This document shows, in pieces, positions 1 through 7,556 of a stretch of DNA of 14,354 nucleotides. The notes below the pieces were generated by a model, which was given only the letters and a program-made list of their open reading frames with translations, made no database searches and was not told where the DNA came from. The stretch is from an uncultured Campylobacter sp. (lineage in GTDB: Bacteria; Campylobacterota; Campylobacteria; Campylobacterales; Campylobacteraceae). How positions within the stretch are numbered: position 1 is the stretch's first letter; each line of letters begins with the position of its first letter. The DNA is taken from assembly GCF_905371695.1 (NCBI RefSeq), contig NZ_CAJPMA010000041.1, positions 1 to 14,354 of the forward strand. The letters run 5' to 3'. A program made the translations under genes and the position numbers.

Positions 1-1
1 G

Positions 2-205
2 GGCTATGGGTACGTCCGCCGGCACGTCGTCGTTTGCTCGGGCTACGCGCAGTGTTTCCGCGAGGACGCGTATAACGCGCGAATGGGCGAGATAGACCTA
101 TCACGCGTGACGTTTTCGGACGCGATCGTAGAGGAATGGGACGATAAAGAGCTTTTTGATAAAATAAAACTTAAACAAACTATCGTAAATCCAAAGGACG
201 TTTGA
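2..205 (+). CDS. C-terminal end of an unrecognised protein (5' truncated by window edge)
   Basis: An open frame enters from the left edge and ends at TGA 203-205, giving the last 67 residues of a longer protein. The piece is mixed and soluble-looking, with two cysteines near its start (VVVCSGYAQC), a charged middle and the C-terminus KQTIVNPKDV. There is no membrane segment. I do not recognise the family. The stop overlaps the ATG of the next gene by one base (TGATG), which suggests the two are co-transcribed and translationally coupled. In C. jejuni the genes on this side of rsmE include queuosine and molybdopterin functions, but nothing in this fragment supports either. That it is coding is fairly sure from codon use and the coupling; its function is open. 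Confidence 0.6.
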   Translation, partial: GYGYVRRHVVVCSGYAQCFREDAYNARMGEIDLSRVTFSDAIVEEWDDKELFDKIKLKQTIVNPKDV

Positions 206-399
206 TGAAAATTTATAAAAATTTAGCCGTTTTTTGTTTGGTAGCGGCGATTTTAACCGGTTGCGATGACGAAAAGGCGCCCGTAGCCCGAGCAAACGAC
301 GACGTGCCGGCGGACGTACCCATAGCCCAAATAGACGCGAACGTCACGATAGACGAGTCGCTCCCGCCCGAGCCCGCAATCGAAGGCGAGCGAAAGTGA
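205..399 (+). CDS. Small acidic lipoprotein, 64 residues
   Basis: The start is ATG 205. An AAAGGA ribosome site lies at 193-198, six bases upstream; the adjoining TTG at 202 would be too close to it. Residues 1-20 form a lipoprotein signal: positive start (MKIYKN), hydrophobic core, and lipobox LTGC with the lipidated cysteine at residue 20. The mature part is only about 44 residues, rich in Asp, Glu, Pro and Ala, with no further cysteine or recognisable domain, so it is probably a flexible acidic tail. Asp residues follow the cysteine; in E. coli Asp at +2 favours inner-membrane retention, but whether this rule holds in Campylobacter is uncertain. It overlaps the upstream frame by one base and is followed after 28 bases by a membrane protein. 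Function unknown. Confidence 0.75.
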   Translation: MKIYKNLAVFCLVAAILTGCDDEKAPVARANDDVPADVPIAQIDANVTIDESLPPEPAIEGERK

Positions 400-427
400 A
401 CCGAAATTTAGTGCGAAAGGGCGCGCG

Positions 428-832
428 ATGAACGAGCACCTGGCGGGACTTTACGCCTACGCATCGCCTTATCACTCAGGTTTTGCGGCTGCTTTGCTCG
501 CGCTTTGCGCGCTTTATTTAGCGCTGACGCAGTTAGGCGTCGGCGGCAAGGGCTACGTCCTGCGGATTCGCTATTTTTTGCCGATTTATCACGGAGCGCT
601 CGCGTGCGCGGCGATGAGCGGGCTTGTTATGCTTGCCGCGCTTAATTATTCGTTAAATTTTAGGACGACCGCGATGATCGCGGCGCTTATTTTGCTAATC
701 GCGACTAGCGCGGCGGGTTTTAAACGGCTTAAACGCTACGCTCGCGCGGACGAGCTTGCGAAATTTAAGAAATTCGCGCTAATTAAAGGCGCGTTCGACG
801 TTTTTTTAATAATCTTAGCGAGCGCACTATGA
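428..832 (+). CDS. Four-helix integral membrane protein, unknown function
   Basis: 134 residues, starting at ATG 428 with AAAGGG at 416-421 as ribosome site. Four hydrophobic segments are visible at about residues 17-37, 50-71, 78-98 and 115-134, with positively charged linkers (for example FKRLKRYAR after helix 3), so most of the protein lies in the inner membrane. The last helix runs to the C-terminus. It sits directly before rsmE and overlaps it by four bases (ATGA at 829-832), which implies translational coupling. C. jejuni has a small membrane protein in the same place beside rsmE (Cj0157c, from memory), so this looks like a conserved epsilonproteobacterial gene. No catalytic motif is visible and I do not assign a function. 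Confidence 0.8.
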   Translation: MNEHLAGLYAYASPYHSGFAAALLALCALYLALTQLGVGGKGYVLRIRYFLPIYHGALACAAMSGLVMLAALNYSLNFRTTAMIAALILLIATSAAGFKRLKRYARADELAKFKKFALIKGAFDVFLIILASAL

Positions 833-1482
833 AATTTCTATACGACGCTCGCGCGGGCGGAGAAAATTTAGAGATCGTAAACGAAGCGTTTTTGCACTTA
901 AAAGCGCGCAGGGTTCGCGCGGGCGAGCGTATAAGCGCGCGAAATTTAAAAGACGGCAAAGACTACCTTTACGAGATTACGGATTTAAGTAGAAAAAGCG
1001 CGAATTTAAATCTGGTTTTTACTAGTCCCGCGCCCGCCGAGGATTATGCGCTAACGCTGGGCTGGGCGGTAGTGGAGCCTAAAACTATCGAAAAAACGTT
1101 GCCTTTTTTAAACGAGCTAGGCGTAGGCAAGCTGGCTTTCGTTTACACCAAATTTTCGCAGGCTAATTTTAAGCTAGATTCGGCTAGATTTGAATATTTA
1201 TGCGCGCTTTCTTGCGAGCAGTGCGGACGCGGGCGACTAATGGAGTTTGAAATTTATAAAAATTTGGACGATTTTTTAAACGCTTATCCGAACGCGGCGG
1301 CGGTAAATTTCGGCGGCGAAAATTTGGCGGGTTTTAAAGGCGAGACGCTAATAATCGGTCCCGAAGGCGGATTTACGCCCGAGGAAATTCGTAAATTTCG
1401 TAAAATTTATGCATTAGGGGCTAAAAATATCTTAAAATCGCAAACCGCAATCACGGGCGTAGCAAGTAAAATTTTGCTATAA
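829..1482 (+). CDS. rsmE: 16S rRNA (uracil1498-N3)-methyltransferase RsmE
   Basis: 217 residues, slightly shorter than E. coli RsmE (about 243). This SPOUT-family enzyme methylates U1498 of 16S rRNA using S-adenosylmethionine. The N-terminal PUA-like part covers roughly residues 1-70. The SPOUT knot is recognised from VEPKTIEKTLPFLNELGVGK, the SAM-loop motif IIGPEGGFTPEE and the C-terminal knot segment ILKSQTAITGVASKILL. Family members usually read LRTETA where this one has LKSQTA, a conservative difference that leaves the rest of the knot intact. The ATG overlaps the stop of the upstream membrane-protein gene. The gene ends 62 bases before rpmE, which has its own promoter. Confidence 0.92.
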   Translation: MKFLYDARAGGENLEIVNEAFLHLKARRVRAGERISARNLKDGKDYLYEITDLSRKSANLNLVFTSPAPAEDYALTLGWAVVEPKTIEKTLPFLNELGVGKLAFVYTKFSQANFKLDSARFEYLCALSCEQCGRGRLMEFEIYKNLDDFLNAYPNAAAVNFGGENLAGFKGETLIIGPEGGFTPEEIRKFRKIYALGAKNILKSQTAITGVASKILL

Positions 1483-1507
1483 AATTTAGTTTTAAGCTTT
1501 TTGTATG

Positions 1508-1513
1508 TATAAT
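1508..1513 (+). promoter_or_regulatory. -10 box of the rpmE promoter
   Basis: A perfect TATAAT preceded by TG lies in the 62-base gap between rsmE and rpmE, in a T-rich context. No clear -35 box is seen, as is usual for sigma-70 promoters of Campylobacter. Transcription would start near 1520, giving a leader of about 25 bases with the AAAGGA ribosome site at 1533-1538. Confidence 0.6.
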
Positions 1514-1544
1514 CCGAGATTCTAACAACCCAAAAGGAAAAATT

Positions 1545-1745
1545 ATGAGAAAAGACATTCATCCCGAATACGTCGATTGCACCGTAACTTGCGCTTGCGG
1601 CAATACCTTTACGACGAAGTCTAACAAAAACGAAATCAGGGTCGATATTTGCAGTAAATGCCATCCGTTTTTTACCGGAAGCGAAAAGATCGTAGACAGC
1701 GCGGGTCGCGTCGAGAAATTTAAGAAAAAATACGCCCTAAACTAA
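1545..1745 (+). CDS. rpmE: 50S ribosomal protein L31 (zinc-binding type)
   Basis: 66 residues, the normal length for L31. The N-terminus MRKDIHPEY and the end DSAGRVEKFKKKY are typical. It is the zinc (C+) form: Cys16-x-Cys18 and Cys36-x-x-Cys39 make the usual four ligands, with Cys12 extra. L31 bridges the ribosomal subunits near the 5S rRNA, and the C+ form also stores zinc. It has its own -10 box and a strong ribosome site (AAAGGA), consistent with high expression. Only four bases separate its stop from the TTG of rsmI, so rsmI translation may depend on ribosomes finishing rpmE. Confidence 0.97.
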   Translation: MRKDIHPEYVDCTVTCACGNTFTTKSNKNEIRVDICSKCHPFFTGSEKIVDSAGRVEKFKKKYALN

Positions 1746-1749
1746 TCCC

Positions 1750-2562
1750 TTGCTCTATTTCGTTCCTACTCCCATAGGAAATTTAGAGGATATTTCGCTC
1801 CGCGCGCTTAAAATTTTGCGCGAGTGCGAGATTATCCTCTGCGAAGATACCAGAGTCGCGAAATCGCTCGTAAATCTGCTAAACGAGCGTTTCGACGCGA
1901 AAATTATCGCTAAAAATTTCATCTCGTTCCACACGCATAACGAAGCTAAATTTTTTGAAAATTTAAAACCGGCTTTCTTTGACGCGAACGTCGCTTTTAT
2001 GAGCGATGCGGGGATGCCAGGAATCAGCGATCCGGGCGTTTCGTTAGTAAGATACGCGCAAAATTTCGGCGTAAAATACGAAATTTTAAGCGGGGCAAAT
2101 GCCGCGCTTTTGGGCGTCGTAGCTAGCGGACTTTGCGATAAAGAGTTCGTATTTTTAGGCTTTTTGCCAAACACCGGCAAACAGCGCGCTCAGGCGCTGC
2201 AAAATGCGCTAAATTTAGCCTATCCGTGCGTGATTTACGAAAGTCCAAAAAGAATTTTAAGCCTTATAGAGTCGATCGCGAAATCTACTCCCGATCGCGA
2301 AATTTTTGCTATTAAAGAGGCGACTAAGAAATTCGAAACTAAATTTAAAGCTCCCGCGAGCGAGGCCGTTAAAATTTTAAAAAGCGCGAATTTAAGCGGC
2401 GAGTGGTGCTTAGTTATCGATAAAAGTCCCGAAAAAACGCTAGAAGCCATCAGCGAGCAAGATATAAAAGAACTGGAAATCGCGCCTAAAATCAAAGCCA
2501 AACTGCTAAGTAAAATCACCGGACGAGAAGTCAAAAAAATCTACGAAGAGCTCGCAAAATAA
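1750..2562 (+). CDS. rsmI: 16S rRNA (cytidine1402-2'-O)-methyltransferase RsmI
   Basis: 270 residues, the usual size. RsmI methylates the ribose of C1402 in the decoding centre of 16S rRNA. Family hallmarks are the N-terminal YFVPTPIGNLEDISLRAL, CEDTR, FHTHNE, SDAGMPGISDPG (most homologues have T where this one has M) and CVIYESPKR. These belong to the tetrapyrrole-methylase fold. The start must be TTG 1750: the frame is closed by a TAA at 1738-1740, and the only codons between are ACT, AAT and CCC. No Shine-Dalgarno sequence is visible. With the stop of rpmE four bases away, re-initiation or coupling is the likely way it is translated. The C-terminal 50 residues are Lys-rich and less conserved. 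Confidence 0.93.
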   Translation: MLYFVPTPIGNLEDISLRALKILRECEIILCEDTRVAKSLVNLLNERFDAKIIAKNFISFHTHNEAKFFENLKPAFFDANVAFMSDAGMPGISDPGVSLVRYAQNFGVKYEILSGANAALLGVVASGLCDKEFVFLGFLPNTGKQRAQALQNALNLAYPCVIYESPKRILSLIESIAKSTPDREIFAIKEATKKFETKFKAPASEAVKILKSANLSGEWCLVIDKSPEKTLEAISEQDIKELEIAPKIKAKLLSKITGREVKKIYEELAK

Positions 2563-2598
2563 GTATAAATTTACTCGATTTTGGGTATTATCGAGCCC

Positions 2599-3285
2599 AT
2601 GATAATTTACGGAAAACAGCTATTTTTACACGTTTTAGAGAATCGCCCGCAGGATTTTGAGGAAATTTATCTGGCAAAAGAGTGCGATAAGCGGCTATTC
2701 TCGCGCATTTGCGGCACGGGCGCTAAAATTTTACGCACGGATAATCAAAAAGCTCAGGCGCTCGCCAGGGGCGGAAACCATCAAGGTTTTTTAGCGCGCG
2801 TCAAAGATTACGAATTCGCTCAAATTTCGCAGATGAAAAAGCTAAATTTTATCGCCGTTCTTTACGGGGTGAGCGACGTCGGAAACATCGGCGCGATCGC
2901 TAGAAGCGCCTATGCGCTGGGCTGCGAGGGGCTCATCGTCGTTGCAAAAAGCTTAAACGCCGAGGGCATACTGCGAGCCAGCAGCGGAGCGGCGTACGAG
3001 CTGCCTATCGCGCTCGCGCGGGACGGACTCGGCTTAATAAACGAGTTAAAACAGATAGGGTTTAAAATTTACGCGACCGCAAACGGCGGTAAAGACGTGC
3101 ATGAGATGAGATTTCGCGGGCCCGTCGCGCTGGTTTTAGGCAGCGAGGGCGAGGGTATACCGCAAAAAGCGCTGGCAAAATGCGACGAGTGCGTCGGTAT
3201 AAAACTACGAAAAGGCTGGGATTCGCTGAACGTGAGCGCGGCCTTTGCTATAATTTGCGATAGGATTATAAATGAACGAGCTTGA
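2599..3285 (+). CDS. rlmB: TrmH/SpoU-family rRNA 2'-O-methyltransferase, RlmB-like
   Basis: 228 residues from ATG 2599. The frame could also open at TTG 2581, but homologues start with the pattern MIIYGKQLFLHVLE, so ATG is preferred. After an N-terminal RNA-binding region (about residues 1-75, ending GGNHQGFLARV) comes the SPOUT catalytic domain with the three SpoU motifs: GVSDVGNIGAIARSA (motif 1, catalytic Asn and Arg), VALVLGSEGEGI (motif 2) and WDSLNVSAAFAI (motif 3). The family methylates ribose 2'-OH; RlmB acts on G2251 of 23S rRNA, and the exact target here is inferred. No ribosome site precedes the ATG. A TATTAT at 2586-2591 lies just where it could start a nearly leaderless mRNA. Its end overlaps the next gene by 14 bases. 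Confidence 0.88.
   Translation: MIIYGKQLFLHVLENRPQDFEEIYLAKECDKRLFSRICGTGAKILRTDNQKAQALARGGNHQGFLARVKDYEFAQISQMKKLNFIAVLYGVSDVGNIGAIARSAYALGCEGLIVVAKSLNAEGILRASSGAAYELPIALARDGLGLINELKQIGFKIYATANGGKDVHEMRFRGPVALVLGSEGEGIPQKALAKCDECVGIKLRKGWDSLNVSAAFAIICDRIINERA
3246..3254 (+). promoter_or_regulatory. Extended -10 promoter inside the end of rlmB
   Basis: TGCTATAAT is a perfect extended -10 (TGn plus TATAAT) in the last codons of rlmB, 18 bases before the ATG of the RodZ-like gene. A start near 3261 would leave an 11-base leader that barely contains the AGGA at 3262-3265. It could let the RodZ-like pair be expressed apart from the methyltransferase block. The caveat is that TATAAT inside coding sequence can arise by chance (Ala-Ile-Ile codons). 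Confidence 0.4.
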
Positions 3286-4273
3286 AAATTTAAGGCAAAT
3301 CGGACTAAAAGAGGTCGCGCGCAAGACGCACATCGAGCCTGAATACCTAAACTACATAATCGACAAAAATTACGAAAAACTCACGCGTTTTAACGCCAAA
3401 GGTTACATTAAAATTTTACAGCGCGAATACGAACTGGACCTTTCGGAGTGGCTAGCCGGATACGATGCGTTTTTGGCCGAGCACGAGGTCGGTAGCGGCG
3501 CTAAAATGCGCGTTAGCCCGAAATTTTCGTCGTTCAACGACGAGAGCCGCGAGCGAGGTTCTAGCGGGCTGGGGCAGCTATTTTGGCTAATAGCCCTGCT
3601 TGCCGTCGGTGCGGCGGCTTATTATTCGGGCGCGCTGCAATACCTGCAAAACCTGACTAACCTTTTAGACGACGAGAACCAAAGCGCCACTTACTCTACC
3701 GCGCCGTCCGTAAATGAGGCACAGAGAAATATAATCGAAGCGAACGTGGCGATAAGCCAAAATTTACCCGAGGTAAAAGAGAAAAATTTAAGCGAGGAAA
3801 GCTCAAATGTGGCGCCTCAAATAACGCAAAGCGTGCAGGCGCAAATTTTACCGTCCGCTCAAAGCGCGGAGATTATCGGGTCTCAGCCCGTCGCGCAAGA
3901 TCAAAACGCGGGCACTCAAACTCAGGCGTTAGAGCGCCTAACTACCGCCGTTACCGAGCCTAAGGATAAAAACGAAACCGCCGCGATTTTAGGCGATAGG
4001 GCCGTCATTACGCCAAAGCAGCGCGTATGGATAGGCGTGATAAACCTACAAACCGGCAAAAAGACTTCTTACGACTCCAATTCACCCGTTACGATCGACC
4101 TTAGCAAGCGTCAGCTAGTCGCTTGCGGTAACGGTAACGTCGAGCTAAAAGTGGGCGATAAAATTAGCAAATTCGACGGCGGCAAAACGGCTAGATTTTT
4201 GGTAGAAAACGGCGCGATTAAGCAGATTAGCTTCGAGCAGTTTGTCGAGATAAACAAAGGCAAGTCGTGGTAA
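3272..4273 (+). CDS. RodZ-like membrane protein (HTH - TM - periplasmic domain)
   Basis: 333 residues with three visible parts. Residues about 4-75 form a Cro/HTH-like domain of the RodZ type (GLKEVARKTHIEPEYLNYI then FNAKGYIKILQREYELDL). One membrane helix spans about 103-124 (LFWLIALLAVGAAAYY). A Gln/Ser/Glu-rich linker runs from about 130 to 247. The periplasmic C-terminal domain, about 251-333, has the RVWIGVINLQTGKKTSY ... NVELKVGDK pattern of the RodZ C-terminal beta domain (DUF4115-like). RodZ ties MreB filaments to the membrane in rod-shaped bacteria, so a role in cell shape is inferred. C. jejuni has a membrane protein in the same slot (Cj0152c, from memory). AGGA at 3262-3265 is the ribosome site. 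It overlaps rlmB by 14 bases and the next gene by 7. Confidence 0.7.
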   Translation: MNELENLRQIGLKEVARKTHIEPEYLNYIIDKNYEKLTRFNAKGYIKILQREYELDLSEWLAGYDAFLAEHEVGSGAKMRVSPKFSSFNDESRERGSSGLGQLFWLIALLAVGAAAYYSGALQYLQNLTNLLDDENQSATYSTAPSVNEAQRNIIEANVAISQNLPEVKEKNLSEESSNVAPQITQSVQAQILPSAQSAEIIGSQPVAQDQNAGTQTQALERLTTAVTEPKDKNETAAILGDRAVITPKQRVWIGVINLQTGKKTSYDSNSPVTIDLSKRQLVACGNGNVELKVGDKISKFDGGKTARFLVENGAIKQISFEQFVEINKGKSW

Positions 4274-5076
4274 AATTTAAGGCGGTATTAACGGTCGCGG
4301 CGCTGTTTTGCGCTCAAATTTTAGCGGCCGACGCGGTAAATTCAGGCGCCGCGCTTAGCCGAAATTTCGCGCGCGCAAGCGAAGTTTTAAGCGGGCAAAA
4401 TTTAAGCTCCAAAAATAGGCTAGACGTCGCAAAAATAGTTCAAATTTTAAAGCAAAACGCTCTTTTTGATACCGTTTCGTTTAGCTCGCCTACGCTAAAT
4501 TTAAAATTTAAAACCGCCGCGCAAACGCCGACCGCGCTTTTTATTAAGGGCGTAAATTTAAGCCTAAAAACGCTCGGAGCGCAAATGCTTAGAGTAAGCG
4601 AAGTAGGTAATTTCGAGCCTAAAATTTACGGCGGCATCGTAGCTAAAAACGGCGGCATCGATCCCGTTTCGCTTGCAAACGCGTTTAGCGCAAACGGCGT
4701 TTTTATAACGGAAATTTCGCGCGAGAGCGGCGCACTGGCGGTTACGCTAGATTTTACGGAGGCGAATTTAGCGGGCGAGCAAAATACGGCGGCGAGTTTT
4801 GACACACCGATACCGCTTTCTAAATCAAGCTCGCCTTATTTTATAAATTTAAACGGCGCTAAATCGTTGCAAATCTCGTCTAACGAGCAGAATTCGTGGA
4901 TGCCGCAAATTTTCGTTTACGATAAAAATTTAGTCCAAATAGCGAAATTCGAGGAAACCGAAGTAAAAAACGAATTTACTTCTGAGTTGCCGACGGGCGC
5001 AAAATACGCGATAATCGGCGATAGCGTCGATATGGGCAATATAAAAAACGAGCTCGTAATAAAGCTTGCGAAGTAA
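4267..5076 (+). CDS. Secreted periplasmic protein partnered with the RodZ-like gene
   Basis: 269 residues from GTG 4267, which overlaps the stop of the RodZ-like gene by seven bases. Residues 1-21 are a Sec signal peptide (MVKFKAVLTVAALFCAQILA) with likely cleavage after ILA. There is no lipobox and no later membrane helix, so the product should be free in the periplasm. The mature protein has no cysteine. Its first half (about 25-170) mixes a helical start with short strands. Its second half (about 185-269: SSPYFINLNGAKSLQISS ... NELVIKLAK) is rich in alternating hydrophobic residues and looks like a beta sandwich. I do not recognise a family. The tight overlap with the RodZ-like gene, also seen as neighbours in C. 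jejuni (Cj0151c-Cj0152c, from memory), suggests they act together. Confidence 0.8.
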   Translation: MVKFKAVLTVAALFCAQILAADAVNSGAALSRNFARASEVLSGQNLSSKNRLDVAKIVQILKQNALFDTVSFSSPTLNLKFKTAAQTPTALFIKGVNLSLKTLGAQMLRVSEVGNFEPKIYGGIVAKNGGIDPVSLANAFSANGVFITEISRESGALAVTLDFTEANLAGEQNTAASFDTPIPLSKSSSPYFINLNGAKSLQISSNEQNSWMPQIFVYDKNLVQIAKFEETEVKNEFTSELPTGAKYAIIGDSVDMGNIKNELVIKLAK

Positions 5077-5085
5077 GGGGGAAAT

Positions 5086-6294
5086 ATGTTTGACGAGATT
5101 AGATTTAATACGATTGAAAGGCTTCCAAACTACGTATTTGCCGAGGTAAATGCTATAAAAATGGCCGCGCGCCGAGCGGGCGAGGATATCATCGACTTTT
5201 CCATGGGAAACCCGGAGGGTCGCACTCCTCAGCACATCGTCGATAAACTCTGCGAAAGCGCGCAAAAAGACAAGACTCATGGCTATTCGGCAAGCGCTGG
5301 CATCTACAAACTCCGTCTAGCCATCTGCAACTGGTATAAGCGCAAATACGGCGTAAATTTAGACCCAGATACCGAGGCCGTCGCCGTTATGGGCAGCAAA
5401 GAGGGCTTCGTGCATCTAGCTCAAGCGATAGTAAATCCGGGCGACGTAGCCGTTGTGCCGGATCCCGCATACCCGATACACACGCAGGCGTTTTTATTCG
5501 CCGGCGGTAGCGTGGCGAAAATGCCGCTAAAATACAACGATAAATTTGAGCTTGACGAAAATAAATTTTTCGAAGACCTGCTTCACACTATCCGCTCAAG
5601 CTCGCCGAAACCTAAATACGTCGTCGTAAATTTCCCGCACAATCCAACTACCGTAACCGTGCAAAAGAGTTTCTACGAGCGGCTAGTGGCGATGAGTAAA
5701 CAAGAGCGCTTTTACGTGATCTCAGACATCGCTTACGCAGACCTTACTTTTGACGGATACAAAACGCCTAGCATATTTGAAGTAGAAGGCGCAAAAGACG
5801 TCGCCGTTGAGTGCTATACGCTATCAAAAAGCTACAATATGGCGGGCTGGCGCGTCGGATTTTTATGCGGAAACAAGCGCCTTTGCGCCGCTCTTAAAAA
5901 GATAAAATCATGGGTTGATTACGGTATGTTTACCCCGATCCAAGTCTCAGCAACCGTCGCGCTAGACGGCGATCAAAGCTGCGTCGAGGACATCCGTCAA
6001 ATTTACGAAAAACGCCGCGACGTGATGCTAGAAGCCTTTGCAAGCGCAGGCTGGGAGATGCATAAGCCAAGCGCCAGTATGTTTATCTGGGCGAAAATCC
6101 CGCCACAAGTCGGGAACATCGGCAGCCTCGAGTTTTCCAAACAGCTGCTTACTAAAGCAAGCGTTGCGGTGAGCCCGGGAATCGGCTTTGGCGAGGGCGG
6201 AAACGACTACGTGCGCCTCGCTCTCATCGAGAACGAAAATCGTATCCGCCAAGCGGCGCGAAACGTCAAAAAATATCTGAAAGAATTTGCATGA
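5086..6294 (+). CDS. alaC: AlaC-type PLP-dependent aminotransferase (alanine transaminase)
   Basis: 402 residues, close to E. coli AlaC (412), which it resembles along its length: ERLPNYVF at the start, MAARRAGEDIIDFSMGNP, HGYSASAGI, GSKEGFVHLA, PDPAYPIH, NFPHNPTT, SDIAYADLTFDG, TLSKSYNMAGWRVGF and SPGIGFGEGG. The pyridoxal-phosphate lysine is Lys248 in SLSK-type context (TLSKSYNMAGW). AlaC makes alanine from pyruvate and glutamate; closely related enzymes act on LL-diaminopimelate, methionine or aspartate precursors, so the substrate is inferred. A strong AAGGGGG ribosome site precedes ATG 5086. It overlaps hom by four bases (ATGA), placing it with aspartate-family synthesis. The coding sequence has fewer AAATTT motifs than its neighbours. 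Confidence 0.88.
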   Translation: MFDEIRFNTIERLPNYVFAEVNAIKMAARRAGEDIIDFSMGNPEGRTPQHIVDKLCESAQKDKTHGYSASAGIYKLRLAICNWYKRKYGVNLDPDTEAVAVMGSKEGFVHLAQAIVNPGDVAVVPDPAYPIHTQAFLFAGGSVAKMPLKYNDKFELDENKFFEDLLHTIRSSSPKPKYVVVNFPHNPTTVTVQKSFYERLVAMSKQERFYVISDIAYADLTFDGYKTPSIFEVEGAKDVAVECYTLSKSYNMAGWRVGFLCGNKRLCAALKKIKSWVDYGMFTPIQVSATVALDGDQSCVEDIRQIYEKRRDVMLEAFASAGWEMHKPSASMFIWAKIPPQVGNIGSLEFSKQLLTKASVAVSPGIGFGEGGNDYVRLALIENENRIRQAARNVKKYLKEFA

Positions 6295-7553
6295 ATATAG
6301 CCATTTTAGGCGTCGGCACGGTCGGAGAAGCCGTAGCTAAAATTTTACTCCAAAACAAAAAACTAATCACAGCAAGATGCGGCGAAGAGATAGTTCCGGT
6401 TATCGGCGTCGTTAGAAATTTAAACAAAAAAAGAGACGTCGCCATCCCACTCACGGACGACATCAATAGCGTCATAAAGCGCGAGGATATCGATGTTTTC
6501 GTCGAGCTTATGGGCGGCGTCGAGGAGCCTTTTAGGGTCGTTAGCAAAATTTTAGAGCGCAAAAAAGCCGTCGTAACGGCAAACAAGGCGCTACTAGCCT
6601 ATCACCGCTACGCCTTGCAAAATTTGGCTCAGAACACGCCCTTTGGCTTCGAGGCTAGCGTCGCGGGCGGCATACCTATCATCAGAGCTCTTCGCGAGGG
6701 CCTTAGCGCAAACCACATCCTAAGTATCAACGGGATTTTAAACGGCACGAGCAACTACATCTTAACCTCGATGATGAGCAAGGGGTCAAATTTCGCGGAC
6801 GCTCTAAAAAAAGCCCAGGAGCTAGGATATGCCGAGGCCGATCCGACATTTGACGTCGGAGGCTTTGATGCGGCGCACAAGCTACTGATCCTAGCCAGCA
6901 TCGCATACGGCGTGCACGGCAACCCCGAAGACATCCTGATAGAAGGCATCGAAGGCATCACGCCCGAGGATATATTTTTCGCCAACGACTTCGAGTACGT
7001 TATCAAGCTACTAGCCATCGCCAAAAAAACCGGCGACAAGGTCGAGCTGCGCGTACATCCGGCGCTAGTACCCAAAGATAAAATGATAGCTAAAACAGAC
7101 GGCGTGACAAACGCCGTGAGCGTAGTGGGCGACGCGGTCGGAGAGACGATGTTTTACGGTCCGGGCGCTGGCGGTCCGGCGACGGCAAGCTCAGTCATCA
7201 GCGACCTCATCGACATCGCCAGAGACGGCAAATCTCCGATGCTAGGCTACAAGGCGCCGTTTGAGCTAAATGCGCTTGAGCTTTTAGATCCGAGCGAAAT
7301 TCGCACGAAGTACTATTTTAGGCTTAGAGTCGAGGACAAAGTCGGCGTGCTGGCTAAAATCACGAATTTGATGAGCGAAAACAACCTCTCCATCGATAGT
7401 TTGCTACAAAAACCGAAGGACGAAAGTCCGTATGCGACGCTATTTTTCACGACGCACACGAGCGTAGAAAAGGACGTGAGGCGCACTATGGAAATTTTAC
7501 AAGAGCAAGAGTTTGTAAAAGAAAAGGCTTTTATGATGAGGATAGAAGAGTAA
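6291..7553 (+). CDS. hom: Homoserine dehydrogenase
   Basis: 420 residues. This enzyme reduces aspartate semialdehyde to homoserine, the branch point to threonine and methionine. Order of domains: NAD(P)-binding Rossmann fold with GVGTVGEAVAKIL at residues 6-18; the substrate-binding and catalytic domain with VVTANKALLAYH, GGIPIIRALREGL, NGILNGTSNYIL and the acidic EADPTFDVGGFDAAHKL; and a C-terminal ACT domain from about residue 341 (YYFRLRVEDKVGVLAKITNL). The ACT domain suggests feedback control by threonine, as in other single-function homologues. It starts within the end of alaC (four-base overlap) and has no ribosome site of its own beyond coupling. It is the usual epsilonproteobacterial arrangement: aminotransferase, hom, yraN, trxA. 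Confidence 0.95.
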   Translation: MNIAILGVGTVGEAVAKILLQNKKLITARCGEEIVPVIGVVRNLNKKRDVAIPLTDDINSVIKREDIDVFVELMGGVEEPFRVVSKILERKKAVVTANKALLAYHRYALQNLAQNTPFGFEASVAGGIPIIRALREGLSANHILSINGILNGTSNYILTSMMSKGSNFADALKKAQELGYAEADPTFDVGGFDAAHKLLILASIAYGVHGNPEDILIEGIEGITPEDIFFANDFEYVIKLLAIAKKTGDKVELRVHPALVPKDKMIAKTDGVTNAVSVVGDAVGETMFYGPGAGGPATASSVISDLIDIARDGKSPMLGYKAPFELNALELLDPSEIRTKYYFRLRVEDKVGVLAKITNLMSENNLSIDSLLQKPKDESPYATLFFTTHTSVEKDVRRTMEILQEQEFVKEKAFMMRIEE

Positions 7554-7556
7554 AAT

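Noticed and set aside
202..204. TTG as start of the small lipoprotein
   Set aside because: ATG 205 follows at once and has the better distance to AAAGGA; the TTG only adds one Met.
101..295. 64-codon - strand frame across the start of the small lipoprotein gene
   Set aside because: It overlaps two + strand frames that have a lipobox, a ribosome site and coupled ends; its own sequence has no recognisable feature.
1755..2180. 141-codon - strand frame inside rsmI
   Set aside because: It is the mirror of a gene with clear RsmI motifs.
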